This document shows, piece by piece, positions 35,801 through 48,403 of a stretch of 64,000 nucleotides of DNA; position 1 is the first letter of the stretch, and the number at the start of each line of letters is the position of its first letter. The stretch covers positions 16,017,197 through 16,081,196 of the forward strand of contig CM034307.1 of NCBI GenBank assembly GCA_019925795.1. Reading direction: 5' to 3'. The notes below the pieces were generated by a model, which was not told the DNA's origin, searched no databases, and saw only the letters and a list, made by a program, of their open reading frames with translations. This DNA comes from Dendrobium chrysotoxum. Taxonomy: Eukaryota; Streptophyta; Magnoliopsida; Asparagales; Orchidaceae. The position numbers and the translations under genes were made by a program.

Positions 35801-36796
35801 TTTTTAAGAAAAATCGAATTTTAATTAATTTAATTAATTAAAAATATTAAAAATTCCAAATAACTTTGAAATACTTGAGAACACTCCCTTGGGTCATTCC
35901 TAACCTTTAGGGGCAATTACAAGAAGTTTTAAATTAGTTTGGATCAAAATAATTAAAAACCATTTCAATTAATCAATTAAATATTCAATTAAATATTCAA
36001 TTCTCAAAAATTCATAACTAATTTCAGGAAATTTCAAATTGAGCAAACTCAAAGGCATTAGACTCCAGTAAGTGTCTAGTATTTATTAAATATATAAAAT
36101 CACCAGAAATAAGTCAAAGTCAAAAAGTCAACTTTTTGGTCAATCATAATTCAAATTTGAGTGAAAACTTCAAAATTTTATAACTAAATCTAGAAAATCT
36201 AATTCCAACAAACTTAGTGTTTAATTACTCATCTTTGGGGTTAATATTTTTAAAAAATACCAAAATTCTTGATTCAATTTAAATCAAAAAGTGAAATTTT
36301 GTCCCCTTAATTTTATATAAATAATTCTAAAAAATCCTAAATTTCCATAATTAACTTAAAATTCTAGAAAACATTAACTCAAATATTAAAATTAGTAGTC
36401 AATCAATCTCATTAAAAATTATCAACCAATTTAAGTATTAATCATTCAAATCAATTAACTCATACTAGTTATTACTGGGTAACCCAAACCTACAAGGCTA
36501 TTAGCTTAGCCTCATGGAAGATTAATTTAATGAATTTTTTGTTGTTACAAAGTATGTTAAGCCCCCTTTAAAATTGAGAAAGCATGGACAAACATGGCTA
36601 CAATTTAAATTTGAGTATATGTATTTATCTGCTTGAGATTGGGTGTTAATTTCAATATTAACTACTTAAGATAACCATGTAGCGTGTCTAGAATCTTTTT
36701 ATATGTTTGAGATATAATGTATTTAAAATTGAGCTGTATTGTAAAATTTGACTTTTGAGATGAGATGTAAAACATCCAACTTGAAATCAAAAATGG

Positions 36797-36900
36797 AGGG
36801 AACATCCCTTAAGGGAGAGTTCCCTTCCATTTGGAAATTCAAGTTAGGATGGTTTTGAATCCAAAGAGGAAAGAACACCCCTTCGGGGAGGAGTTCTTTC
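36797..36900. repeat. Two tandem hairpins about 70 bp apart
   Basis: The first is AGGGAAC (36797-36803) paired with GTTCCCT (36819-36825), with CCCTTAAGGG nested inside. The second is GAAAGAAC (36869-36876) paired with GTTCTTTC (36893-36900), with CCCC/GGGG inside. The flanks also look alike, so this is probably a duplicated unit whose arms have changed in pairs. Function unknown. Confidence 0.6.
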
Positions 36901-38586
36901 TAATTGGATACCTTGCTGAAGGATGAACAAGTGAAGATATAGAGAATATCCCATTCTCAAATCACTTGCATCAGTTCTAAGATTAGAATCAAGGTTATTG
37001 TCAGTGGTACCCAACCACTTTTAATTTTTGTAGGCCCTGGGTTGTAATTAGGTGGCATTTGCCACATGGACATTAAATTCATTTAATTGATTTGATTGAT
37101 TTATTTACATTTATTATGTTGTAGCTAGGTTTCTTTCTTGCACGTCGATCTTTATTTTAGCCTGGATACCATAGGAGGTTCATGAGGGAGCATTAAATTT
37201 TTTTTACACAAATTAATTAAAAATTATCAGGCACATATAGAGACTTAACGGCTTTAAGAAGTAAGAACTGGAACAACCCAGGAGTTTGCATGCATCCTTT
37301 TGATTCTTCTCTACCTTTTTAGGCACCTCCTCGCATGCAGTTTCTGGCACACCACCTGGCTTATTAGGGTACAGTTTTGTTAAGGGGATGTTGTGCAATA
37401 TCTAAGGAAAATTATTTTTAATCCTTTTTAAAACTACTTTATACTTATTTATGGATTTAAAATGCACTAGCATACATTGTATTTGAAATAAATTAAAAGA
37501 GTGAAAAATTTTAATTACATTTCAAAGCATAATCACCCTACATAAGTAAAAGGGCCACCTAGGAACTGCTCTAGACATCGGCCCAAATTTCATAAAACTT
37601 AATTAACAACATCATTACCCATAGTTCATAAAGAGAATGGATACATGGTTTTAAAGTGCTTTGGTGATTAGCTGGCTCCCCAATCTAGGTCGAGATTAGT
37701 CCAATTTTGTATTACATTAGTTAGGTTCGGGTCACTATTATTTAGTGCCCAAATTCAATATAGGATTCGAGGCAGACTTAAAATTATAATTCCTAACTAC
37801 CTGGAATATAATCCCAATATTCTAATAAATTAATAACTCAAATTAAGATCTCTCAAACAAAAATTTAAAGCCCAATACATAGGATAGTTTGAGGCATTTC
37901 TGAATTATTTTAGAATCTCAAAATGCCTCCTACTTCTCTTCTATTGACCTCCAAAAATAAGTGCTCAAATTTGATCCAATCCTAGTTGAAATTTAAGTCT
38001 CGCCTCCTTGGATATCACTCTTTAAAAATTTCAAATAACATTTTTATTGTTATTATAATTGAGATTTTTTATAAGAAAATCAGGTTCCCTACGATGTAAT
38101 TAACTATGAGAGCTTGTGCTGGTAGGAGATTTAAAGACACCAGATTAATTTTCAAAATTCAATTAACTTTCTTTGGGAAAATTAAAACTAGCAATGATCA
38201 TTATCATTATATTTGGATGATCGATAATAAATGATATTTTATTTTTTCAGGAAGACATCATTTATTATCTAGACTTTAAATATGAAATTAATGATACTTC
38301 ACTCTAATTATTATAGCAAAATACTCGATCAAATAATATTTTAACCAGTTAGGGTTATATGTAGTTCTTTCTTGAATTTGACTATAATATTTGGGATAGA
38401 ATTTATAATTCTAAATCTGAACCCATCATGGGATCTTACTTCTACCTCTTGAGGTGGTATATCATTTCCAATGGATGTTCAATTTCATAATTAAGATTCA
38501 AAACTCAATTTCAAATTTCCTAAAGAAATTTAATTCTAAGTTTTTTATACCCATTCCAAAGTAAAGCTTCTCTTTTCAAACTAACA

Positions 38587-38908
38587 CCCTTGTAGTTAGG
38601 TTAGAGGCCATTAAAGAACTATTAACCATTGCTTACTTTAGAGGATTTAATTCATATCAGATGAATGTCAAGAGTGCCTTCCGAAATAGGGTAATTAAAG
38701 AAGATGTATATGTTGAGCAACCTCCAGGCTTTGAGAATTCTCAATTTCCCAGTCATGTATTCAAATTAAAGAAGGTATTATATGCATTGAAGCAAGCACC
38801 AAGAGCATGTTATGAGAGACTAAGTACATTCCTTCTAGATAGTGCCTTTATTAAGGATAGTGTAGACACCACCCTATTCCTAAAGAAAGTAGGAGAAGAT
38901 CTACTCAT
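38587..38908 (+). pseudogene. Element D pol: RT continued up to insertion of element E
   Basis: The RT resumes after insertion I with RLEAIKELLTIAYFRGF, YQMNVKSAFRNRVIKEDVYVEQ (first catalytic Asp changed to Asn), a FKLKKVLYALKQAPRACYERL block and VDTTLFLKKVGEDLLI. It is cut there, just before where the YVDD catalytic motif should come. ACTCAT precedes the LTR of E, giving CTCAT as the left target duplication. Confidence 0.88.
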
Positions 38909-39731
38909 TGAAAGTTTATGAAGGTTATTAAACCTCTGAGAACTAGCCCGAGGCTAACCAGGCGGGAGGGGGAATTAGTTATTTTAAAAATTCTTTAACA
39001 AACAAAAAATTAAAACCCTTTGATGTGGAAGCAGAACAGTTTCACATAACAAAAATCAAAGATTTCAAACACAGAATAAATCACAAAAAATGTAGAAATT
39101 AAATCCAAAAAAATAAATAGAAAGAGCACACCAAAATTATAGTGGTTTGTCAACCAAAATTATAGTGGTTCGTCAACTTGACCTACGTCTAATCCCCAAA
39201 AATCTCCTGTTCAGGTATTGCACTAAAAGTAGTGTCTCTCCTTTTGCACCCACAATAAGGCTAAGAAGCCCTTATAAAATCTTTCCATTGACTCGATGAA
39301 GCAGAGTACCTTAAATCCTTTTACTCCCTCCTGGAGTAGGAAGAGAACTTGAAAATCCTTTTACTCTCTCATGTAGTAGGCAGAGAACCTTAGAATTATT
39401 TTACTCCCTTCTAGAGTAGGTAGAGAACCTAAAAATCTTTTTACTCTCATCTGGTGTAGGTAGAGAACCTTGGAAACCTTTTACTCCTCCCTGGAGTAAG
39501 AAGAGAACCTGGATCTAAAGCTAATGAAAGTCTCCTCTAGAGCCACAAAGGAACCAGAAAAGCCGCTTGAAGAATATCATGGAAACCTTGCTTGGAGCAA
39601 CCTTTGTGAATCCCTCATAACTCCCCCTCACAAGGATTTCTATCGCTCCCAAGCTCTCTCTCTCTTTCTTCTCTAAGCTCTCTCTCAGATCAACCCCACA
39701 ACAAAAGATTAATTCAAGGACAATATGAGAG

Positions 39732-39740
39732 CTTAAATAG
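39732..39740 (-). promoter_or_regulatory. TATA-like box, element E 3' LTR
   Basis: The minus strand reads CTATTTAAG, at the same place as in LTR-C and element A. The palindrome array lies immediately upstream in element direction. Confidence 0.55.
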
Positions 39741-39779
39741 TAGGCTTCAAGAAACCCTAAAAATTCAAGTTAGTCATCA

Positions 39780-40450
39780 CAGTTCGTATATTACGATTAA
39801 AGTTTGTATAGTATAATTAGTTCAAAACTAGTCTCGTCTAGCACGAAGTCAACAACCATTCATATAAACTATTCAAATGATATGAAAATATTTTATAGTT
39901 TGATATATAGATCATGTAGTATAATTTATTTTATTTCCTCTATTTGTATTGGATGATTCCTGGGATGAGTTAACTTCATATCTATTAATTATCCCATACT
40001 GTTCACTTTGTATAATACGGTTAGTTTTTTTCAAGTAAATCATCTAGTACTATATGAATATCATACAATACGATTAGTTCAAAAATTATGGTTTATTTGG
40101 TATGAACTCTGGTATGACCAGCTTTTATCTCTATTAATCATTTGGTATGATCAATATCATACAATACAATCAGATTTCATAAATTATACTATAATTTGAT
40201 TGACTAATTATGGGGGTTAATTTTAGCAAGATTTCAAATGTTTATATAGTACAATTAAGATCATATAGTACAATTAGTTCAAAACTAAAACTTTGAAATC
40301 TTACTTAAATTAATCTAGTGGCCAGGGTTTTTAGATTATAATGAATTGTATACTATGATTAGTTCATAGAAACTAATTTTTAATTATCCATTAAGCTTGT
40401 TTTCAGATTGCATATTATATAGTATGATTGAAAATCGTACACCATGATTT
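39780..40450. repeat. Iterated palindrome array, element E 3' LTR
   Basis: Degenerate copies of the ATCGTACNGTACGAT family with frequent TTAGTTCAAAA followers, e.g. ATCATACAATACGATTAGTTC near 40060-40080. They are more diverged than in B or C. Confidence 0.7.
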
Positions 40451-40762
40451 GTTAAAAAAATTTAATAAAAAATATTTTCTCTCTCCCTATGTGTGTACAT
40501 GGTTACTCGGCAATAGTATCCATCAGATTATATGATTTAACTCAAGAAAGGTAAAAATTACATAAATGATAAAAAATACAAACTATAATCCTAGTCTACC
40601 TAATCTTGAGCTGATTAAAGTTGCAAGTGAATGGTGGACCTAAAAAGTTAGTGAATAGAGCAAAATAGATATAAAGTAAACCAATTATCAGAAGATAGCA
40701 ACAAGGAAATAATAATGTTTGTTATCACCAAAATTATAGTACTTGAGTCCTGATTTGCAACA

Positions 40763-40778
40763 ATCTCCCCCTTTTTTT
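40763..40778 (-). other. Polypurine tract of element E
   Basis: The minus strand reads AAAAAAAGGGGGAGAT directly before the 3' LTR. It defines the inner LTR edge. Confidence 0.8.
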
Positions 40779-42212
40779 ATTATGGAAAACATTGTTGTTT
40801 AAAGATACTCAGATTCTTTGCTATCTTCTCATCTCCCCCTTAAAATGTGAATTTTTGAAAGTAAGGGGAGTTTAAGTTTAATATGGGAGCAATTAATCAA
40901 TAAACACCAAACAAAACAACAAACTACTAACAAATAGTTTAGAAGACTACTTACAAATAATTTAGAAGCTATTAATAACAACAAACAACAACTTACTACT
41001 CTCCGTTTTGACATCACAAAAAGAGAGACGAAGAAACACTAATCAACAGAATATAAGAAGTATGTATAAAAACATTTGCATAATAAGGATAATAACATAC
41101 AAATTTGAATACAACTTGAAACAAAAGACCATAAGATAAAATTAAGGTTTTTATTTTAATCGATCAGCTTCAATAAATGATAGATTTATCTTATTATCAA
41201 ATTTAAAAACTAGTAGGAAATTAATTAACAATGCTAAAATTCAAAAAGGTTAGAAAATTAATCTTGTTAACCCTAGCTCAGACTCCTCACAAGTCAAAAT
41301 CCTTTTTAAACAAAAATCTAAATAAGAAAAAAGATAGGAAAAGTGATCTTTTCAAACTTCTTTTCAAAAAAATATGAGATAGAAATAATATTGCAATGCA
41401 ATGAATAAAAATCATGATTTTCAAATTCAAGTGTTGGAGATATCAATATACACATGTAGTCTTCCAAGATTTTAAAGATTAGAAAGGAAAGGAAGTTTAA
41501 ATTATTATGGGCTTATTTTGTGCCTCTTTTTAGTTATTTGGTGCACTTTGCCCATCTTTTGATTTTGACACCCTTTGTGTATCTTACAAATATTTAGGGG
41601 TCATTGTGTAATAATTTTTTTTTATTTTGGGCTCATTTTGTGCCTCTTATCATTTTTGTAAGCTTTCCTTCTTTCAAAACCTTTAAAGATGTTCAGTTAT
41701 GACATTATCTTTCAAATATGAGAGAAAAATTCCCTCTCTTATATAAGGAAGAGTAAGCCACAAAGCAGAATCCTATCCATATGATAAATGCAAACAACAT
41801 GATTCAAAATTTGAAAGAGATTCATTGACTTTGAACATTATTCATATGAGATAGATTACTATATGAAGATAAAATAGATCTTTATTTCACAGTCCAACTT
41901 TTAATTTGAAATAGATTTTGATTCAAAAAGAAAATACACCACTAAAGCAGTTAGAAGAAGAGAAATAATCATCAATAATTCTTCCTTTCACTATTTTAGA
42001 GGACTCAAATACTGCTTTCTAATTTCTAAAACCAAAAGCAAGGAAAAAATGTCATTTAATAATTCAGTATCAAAAGTAAGCAGTGATCTGATTCTTAAAA
42101 GACACTGAAGGAAAAAATAATAGAAAATTAAAAACATAAAACAAAAATACATAAAAAGAAATAGTCATAAAAATAAAACAAACAAAAAGAACAGAAACAG
42201 AAAGCATTAATT
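40779..42212 (-). other. Element E 3' non-coding region
   Basis: No gene is seen. The hairpin-repeat block lies at 41507-41664, with 'gggctcattttgtgcctc' text occurring twice and GTGCACTTTGCCC and CCCTTTGTGTATC units between. The rest is AT-rich and aligns by eye with 14851-16180 and 53397-54889. Confidence 0.65.
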
Positions 42213-43014
42213 TCAAGCATGAATATCTATTACACCTATTCTGGTTCTTAGGATGCTAAAAATTTTAAAGGCTAGTGGTTTTGTAAAGATACCAGCAAGT
42301 TGGTTTTTAGAAGCTACATGGTGTAGCTCTATGTCTCCTTTGGTAATATGGTCCCTAATTAAGTGGTGCCTTATGTCAATGTGTTTGGTTCTGGAGTGTT
42401 TGATTAGATTTATTTGAAATATAGATGACACTAGTATTATCACATAAGATTGAAATTATACCTACAGGTAATCCTAAATCTACAAGTTATTGCTTTAACT
42501 AAAGGGCTTGGGCCACATAACTTCCTAAGGCTATGTATTCAGCTTCAGCTGTGGACAGTACAATTGAGTTCTATTTTTTATTAGAGTAGGAGATTAAGGA
42601 TTGTCCTATGAATTGACATATTCCAGGACTGTTTTTACCCAGCATTACATAAAATCTGAGTCAGAATATCCTGTAATTTTAAATGAAGTGTTATGCCTAG
42701 AATACAAGATTCCTAAGTTTTAAGTTCCTAAGAAATATCTAAGCATTCTCTTAATAATAGTAAAGTGGGACTCTCTTGGATCAGATTAAAATCTAGCATA
42801 AAGATAAACACTAAACATAATATCAGGTCTACTAGGAGTTAAGTAAAGAAGGGATCTAATTATCCCTCTGTATTTCTTCTGATCAACTAATTTTCTATTT
42901 GAGTCTTTATCTAACTGAATAGTGGAACTCATGGGAGTGTTTATTGGCTTGGCTTTATACATTTCTTATTTCTTAAGGATGTCCTTAATGTATTTTGATT
43001 GACTAAGAAAAATT
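42213..43014 (-). pseudogene. Element E pol: RNase H end
   Basis: The terminal part of pol, ending IGVIDIHA with the stop at 42213-42215. HSRTKHIDIRHHLIRDHITKGDIELHHVASKNQLAGIFTKPLAF is visible in short blocks at about 42390-42250; the usual ADIF is AGIF. Upstream the SGYSDSDFAG-type Asp region and the connection are broken by stops. This section occurs once, whereas gag-to-RT upstream of it occurs three times. Confidence 0.78.
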
Positions 43015-45705
43015 CTATCATCCTTTTGCCTTATGCTAAATCCTAGAAAGTAGGTTAGTTCCCCCATCATACTCATCTCAAACTCCTTACTCATTATTTT
43101 TCAAAATTAATAACATAAATTTTTATCAAAAGATCTTAACAAAATATCATCGACATAAATTTGGACAATCAATAGTTCATCTCATATATTTTTTAGAAAT
43201 AAGGTGGTGTCTACATTCCCCTTAACAAAGGTTCTTTCTAGTAGGAAAGTGCTTAGCCTTTCATACCATGCCCTAGGTGCTTGTTTTAATACATATAATA
43301 CCTTTTTTAATTTGAATATATGATTAGAAAATTATAATTTTTCAAAGCCTGGGGGTTATTCAACATACACACCTTCCTTTATTACCCTATTTAGAAAGCT
43401 ACTTTGACATCTATTTAGTACATTTTAAATCACTTAAAATAAGCGAAGACTAGTAGCACCCTAATGGCTTCCAATTTAGCTACAGGGGAAAAGGTCTCTT
43501 AAAAGTTAATCCCTTCTATCTAGTTATATCCCTTAGCCACTAATCTTGCTTTATTTCTAATCAATACTCCAGAATCATTCATTTTGTTTTTGAAAACCCA
43601 TTTAGTTCCAGTAACACTCTAGTCCTTAGGTCTTTCAACTAGTTTCCAAACATCATTTCTCATAAATTGATTTAATTCTTCTTGCATGGTAAGGATCAAG
43701 AATTCATTAGATAGGGCTTGATTAATGTTGGTGGGTTCAGTCATTGAGATGAAGGTAGAGAGGTTTACTTCTTTTTTAATACTTTGCCTGGTTGTAACAC
43801 CTTCAGATAATTCTCCTAAGATTAGTTCTTTAGGATGACTTGAAAAATATCTCCATTCTATAGGTAGTGTGTTTTCAAAGTCTACGCTTTCCTCTAGATT
43901 TGTAGATTCTACTCCTTCGGTAATTTCTACTACTTCTTCTTGCTCCTTAGGCCCTCAAGAATTATCAAATTCATCAAATACAATATGAGTGGTCTCCTCT
44001 ACTACTAGTGTCCTTTTATTAAAGACTTTATAGGATTTTCTAACATTTAAGAAACCGAGGAATACTCCTTCATCAAATTTTGGGTCAAACTTTCCTAGTC
44101 CAGACTTCTCATTATTCAGAATGAACACTTTACATCCAAAGACATGAAGGTGAGAGAGGTTGGGTGTCCTACCCTTAAGGATTTCATAGGGTTTCTTGTT
44201 CAACTTGGATCTAACATTAACCCTATTTAGAACATAATAGGCTGTATTCACTACTTCTACCCAGACGTATTTAGAAAGTGAGTGTTCAGTTAGCATGGCT
44301 CTAACGGCTTCTTCCAAGGTCCTATTCTTTCTTTTAGCTACCCAGTTCAGCTGAGGGGTCCTAAGAGCTAAAAAATTATATTCTAACCCTTGCTCATTAT
44401 AGTAAGATTTAAATTATTCTTTCTCAAATTCTCCACAGTGGTCACTATGATTGGTTAAAATTTCACAACCTTGTTTCCTCGGAATCTAAGTGGAAAACCC
44501 CCAAATTTTTCAAATGATTCACTTTTATGAGATAGGAATCTAACCCAAGTAAATCTTGAGTAATTATTAATAATTACATACCCAAAGATTTTCCCTCCTA
44601 GGCTTGCAGTGCTGACAGGTCCAAAGAGATCCATATGAAGGACTTCTAAGGGTTTACTATTGTTAATGTCTTCAATTAAGTGGAAGGAGGATTTGACTTA
44701 TTTTCTCAATTGATAGGCATCACATAGGTGGTCCTTATTGAACTCTAATTTGGGAATTCCTCTCACTAAGTCTTTTTGGGTGATTTTTCTTAGGCTTTTT
44801 ATGCTTACATGACACACTCTTCTATCCCATAACAAGGATTCATCAGCAATTATTTTTAAGCAAAGAGCAGTATCAGATTTAGTTCAGTTTAGATCAAGAA
44901 TATAGACATTATTGATTCTCCTTCCTTGCAAAATAGTTTTATCATTTCAGCTTATCATATAGCTGGCAGAAATAAAATTTTATGTTGAAGACTTTATCAC
45001 AGAGCTGGCTGATGCTAAACAGATTATATTTTAATCCATCTACTAATAAAATATTTTTAATTATGAAATTTTTTTAGTTGCAAATTATACCTGAGCCTAC
45101 CACTCTCCTAGTGGTATTATCTCCAAGTGTCACCTTGCCTCCTGCCCTAGCCTCCAGTGAAATTAATTGATTTGCATCTCTACTCATGTGCCTTGAACAT
45201 TCACTATCCAAGTACCTCATGCTCTCACGAGGCCTTTTATGAGAGCACCCTTACAAAATCATTAGTGGTCAGATTTAGGAACCCAAAATAATTTGGGCTT
45301 GCACCTTATGGAATGTGGGATGAAATTCTTGCATGCTATGTTGTGAAATATATAATTTTGGTCTCCACACAAAATGTGTTATACGGTGGATAGTGTAAGT
45401 GTGGGAGATTTGTCCAAGCATGTCACATGTAAAATATCTAACTCCAAGAAAAGGGTTTACTAATCTACATGGGTTATGGTGCCTCTTCCTAGTTTTGAAT
45501 GCATGCTATGATGGTGCATTATGAAATTGTGTAAGTTTAGGAAGTGTTTTGTTTTCTTTAAAAATAGTTAGTTCAGCTTACAAAAACTTGTTTACACTTT
45601 CAAGAATTTTATTTTCAATCTTCAATACATGCTCCCTGCTATCTAATTTAGATGCAAGAGTTTTTAATTTCTTGAATACATTTTCTAATTCAACATGTGA
45701 TGTTT
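43015..45705 (-). pseudogene. Element E triplication unit 1 (gag end, protease, integrase, RT)
   Basis: In element direction this is the last unit and runs directly into the RNase H end. From 45705 down come the gag helical end, a decayed knuckle near 45420 (TCDMLGQISHTY), the protease MRYLDSECSRHMSRD (DSG changed to DSE, about 45230), pre-integrase, integrase core (about 44700-44330; TPQLNWV, without the stop seen in unit 2), the integrase C-terminal frame 44317-43955 (SKYVWVEVVNTAYYVLNRVN), and RT with an intact IYVDDILL near 43160. Junction with unit 2 lies at 45704-45707. Confidence 0.85.
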
Positions 45706-48403
45706 TCTATCATCCTTTTTCCTTATGCTAAATCCTAGAAAGTAGGTCAGTTCTCCCATCATACTTATCTCAAACTCCTTACTCATTATTTTTAAAAATT
45801 AATCACAGAAATTTTTATCAAAAGGTCAAAACAAAATATCATCAACATAAATTTGGACAATCAATAGTTCATCTCTTACCTTTTTTAGAAATTTGGTGGT
45901 GTCTACGCTCCCTTTAACAAAGGTTGTTTCTACTAGGAAAGTGCTTAGCCTTTCATACCATACCCTAGGTGCTTATTTTAGTCCATATAATGCCTTTTTT
46001 AATTTGATTATATGATTAGGAAATTATGAGTTTCAAAGCCTAGGGTTTGTTCAACATAAACATCTTCCTTTATTACCCCATTCAGAAAGCCACTTTTGAC
46101 ATCTATTTGGTACATTTTGAATCACTTAAAATAAGCAAAGGCTAGTATCACCCTATTGGCTTCTAATCTAGCTACAGGGGTAAAAGTCTCTTTAAAGTTA
46201 ATCCCTTCTATCTGGTTATACCACTTAGCTACTATTCTTGCTTTATTTCTAACCAATACACCAGAATCATTCATTTTATTTTTGAAAACCCATTTAGTTC
46301 CAATAAAACTCTAGTCCTTAAGTCTTTCAACTTGTTTCCAAACATCATTTCTCATAAATTAATTTAACTCTTCTTGCGTGGTTAGGATCCAGAATTCATC
46401 AGATAGGGCTTGATTAGTGTTGGTGGGTTCAGTCATTGAGATGAAGGTAGAGAGGTTTACTTCTTTTTTAATTCTATGCCTAGTTCAAACACCTTCAGAT
46501 AATTCTCTTAAGATCAATTCTTTAGGATGACTTGAAGAATATCTCAATTCTCTTGGTAGTGTATTTTCAAGTTCTACACTTTCCTTTAGATTTGTAGATT
46601 CTACCCCTTGGGTAATTTCTACTACTTCTTCTTCTTCCACCCTAGGCCCTCAAGAATTATCAAATTTATCAAATACAATATGAGTTGTCTCCTCTACGAC
46701 TAGGGTCCTTTTATTAAAGACTTTATAGGATTTTCTAATATTTGAGTAACCTAGGAATACTCCTTCATTAAATTTTGGGTCAAACTTTCCTAGTTGAGAC
46801 TTCCCATTATTTAGAATGAACACTTTACATCTAAAGACATCATGGTGAGAGAGGTTGGGTGTCCTACCATTAAGGATTTCATAGGGTATCTTTTTCAACA
46901 TGGATCAAACATTATCCCTATTCAGAATATAATAGGCTATATACACTACTTCTACCCAGAAGTATTTAGGAAGTGAGTATTTAACTAGCTTGGCTCTAGC
47001 AGCTTCTACCAGGGTTCTGTTCTTTCTTTCAGCTACCCCATTCTATTGAGGGGTCCTGAGAGCTGAAAAATTATATTCTATCCCTTGCTCCTCATAGTAA
47101 GATTTAAAATTTTCATTCTCAAATTCTCTACCATGATCACTATAATTGGTTAAAATTTCACAACCTAGTTTACACTTAATCCAAGTGGAAAAAAACCTAA
47201 ACTCCTTGAATGATTCATTATTATGAGATAGGAATCTAAGCCAAGTAAACCTTGAGTAATCATTAACAATTACATACCTAAAGACTTTCCCTCCTAGGCT
47301 TGCAGTGTTGATAGGTCCAAAGAGATCCATGTGAAGGACTTCTAAGGGTTTACTAGTGTTAATGTTTTTGATTAAGTGGAAGGAGGATTTGACTTGTTTC
47401 CCCAATTGACAGGAATCACACAGGTGGTTCTTAGTGAACTCTAATTTTGGGAATTTCTCTCATTAAGGCTTTTTTGGTGATTTTTCTAAGGCTTTTCATG
47501 CCTGTATGACACACTCTTTTATGCCATAACTAGGATTCATCAGCAATTATTTTTAAGCAAAGAGCAGTATTAGATTTAATGCAATTTAGATCAAGCATTT
47601 AGACATTATTGATTCTCCTTTCTTTCAAAATAGTTTTGTCATTTAAGCTTATTATATAGCTGGCACAGAAAAATTTTATGCAGAAGTGTTTATCACAGAG
47701 CTCATAATGCTGAATAGATTGTGCTTTAATCCATCTACCAATAAAATATTTTTAATGATGAAATTTTTTGAGTTGCCAGTTATACTTGAGCCCACCACTC
47801 TCCTGGTGGTATTATCTCCAAGTGTCACCTTGACTCTTTCCCTAGCCTCCAGCAAAATGAATTGGTTTACATCTCTAGTAATGGGCCTTAAAAATCCACT
47901 CTCCACGTACCACATGCTCTCATGAGGCTTTTTATGAGAGCACCCTTATAAAATCATTAGTGGTCAGATTTGGGAACCCAAAAAAAAGTTTGGGTTCCAC
48001 CTTATGGAATGTGGGATGAAATGCTTGCATGCTATACTGTGAATTATATAATTTTGGTCTCCACACCAAATATATTTTCTGGTGGATAGTGTAAGTGTGG
48101 GAGATGTGTCCTAGTATGTCACAAGAAAAATATCTAACTCCAGGAAAAGGGTTTACTAATCTATGTAGGTTATAGTGCCTCTTCCTAGGTTTGAATGCAT
48201 GCTGTGATGGTGTGTTATGAAACTATGTAGGTTTAGGAAGTGTTTTGTTTTCTTTAAAAGTAATTAGTTTAGCTTGTAAAAACTTGTTTACACTTTTAAC
48301 AATTGAATTTTCAATCTTCAATGCATGCTCCCAACTATCTAATTGAGATGCAAGAGTTTTTAATTTCTTGAATTCGTTCTCTAATTTAACATGCAATATT
48401 TTA
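45706..48403 (-). pseudogene. Element E triplication unit 2
   Basis: A 2.7-kb copy between two identical junctions. From 48403 down: gag helical end, knuckle SCDILGHISHTY (about 48105-48070), protease MWYVESGFLRPITRD (catalytic DSG changed to ESG), pre-integrase and integrase start 47405-47043 (LEVLHMDLFGPINTASLGG, first Asp present), TAG at 47043-47045 in the TPQQNG motif, integrase C-terminal frame 46901-46650, and RT with IYVDDILF near 45850. RT is cut after SIRQKDD-like text and joined out of frame to unit 1 gag. Confidence 0.85.

Larger units (their letters stand above)
31639..38586 (+). mobile_element. Insertion I: 6.9-kb non-coding TG...CA element in element D RT
   Basis: It begins TGTTGACCTCATTTTTG and ends AAACTAACA. 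It interrupts the RT between EETIAP and RLEAIK, flanked by CCCCT (31634-31638) and CCCTT (38587-38591), four of five bases. No gag or pol reading was found in any frame, and internal paired LTRs were not identified by eye. It could be a very long solo LTR (as in some Ty3/gypsy groups) or a large non-autonomous element. The left half has 156-bp tandem repeats and a TATA-like TTTATATAG near 33834, suggesting promoter DNA; the middle (about 34800-36500) is very AT-rich; the right half contains paired hairpins. It is related to 2871-6310. Plus strand is inferred from the TATA-like box only. Confidence 0.6.
38909..40762 (-). repeat. Element E 3' LTR
   Basis: This LTR is 1854 bp, TGAAAGTTTATGAAGG...CTGATTTGCAACA in plus text. 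It has a partly duplicated 'aaaattatagtggtt' block (about 39137-39173), five to six ~41-bp AGAGAACC tandem units (about 39300-39512), a short (CT) tract near 39655, a TATA-like box CTTAAATAG at 39732-39740 and the palindrome array beyond. Confidence 0.88.
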
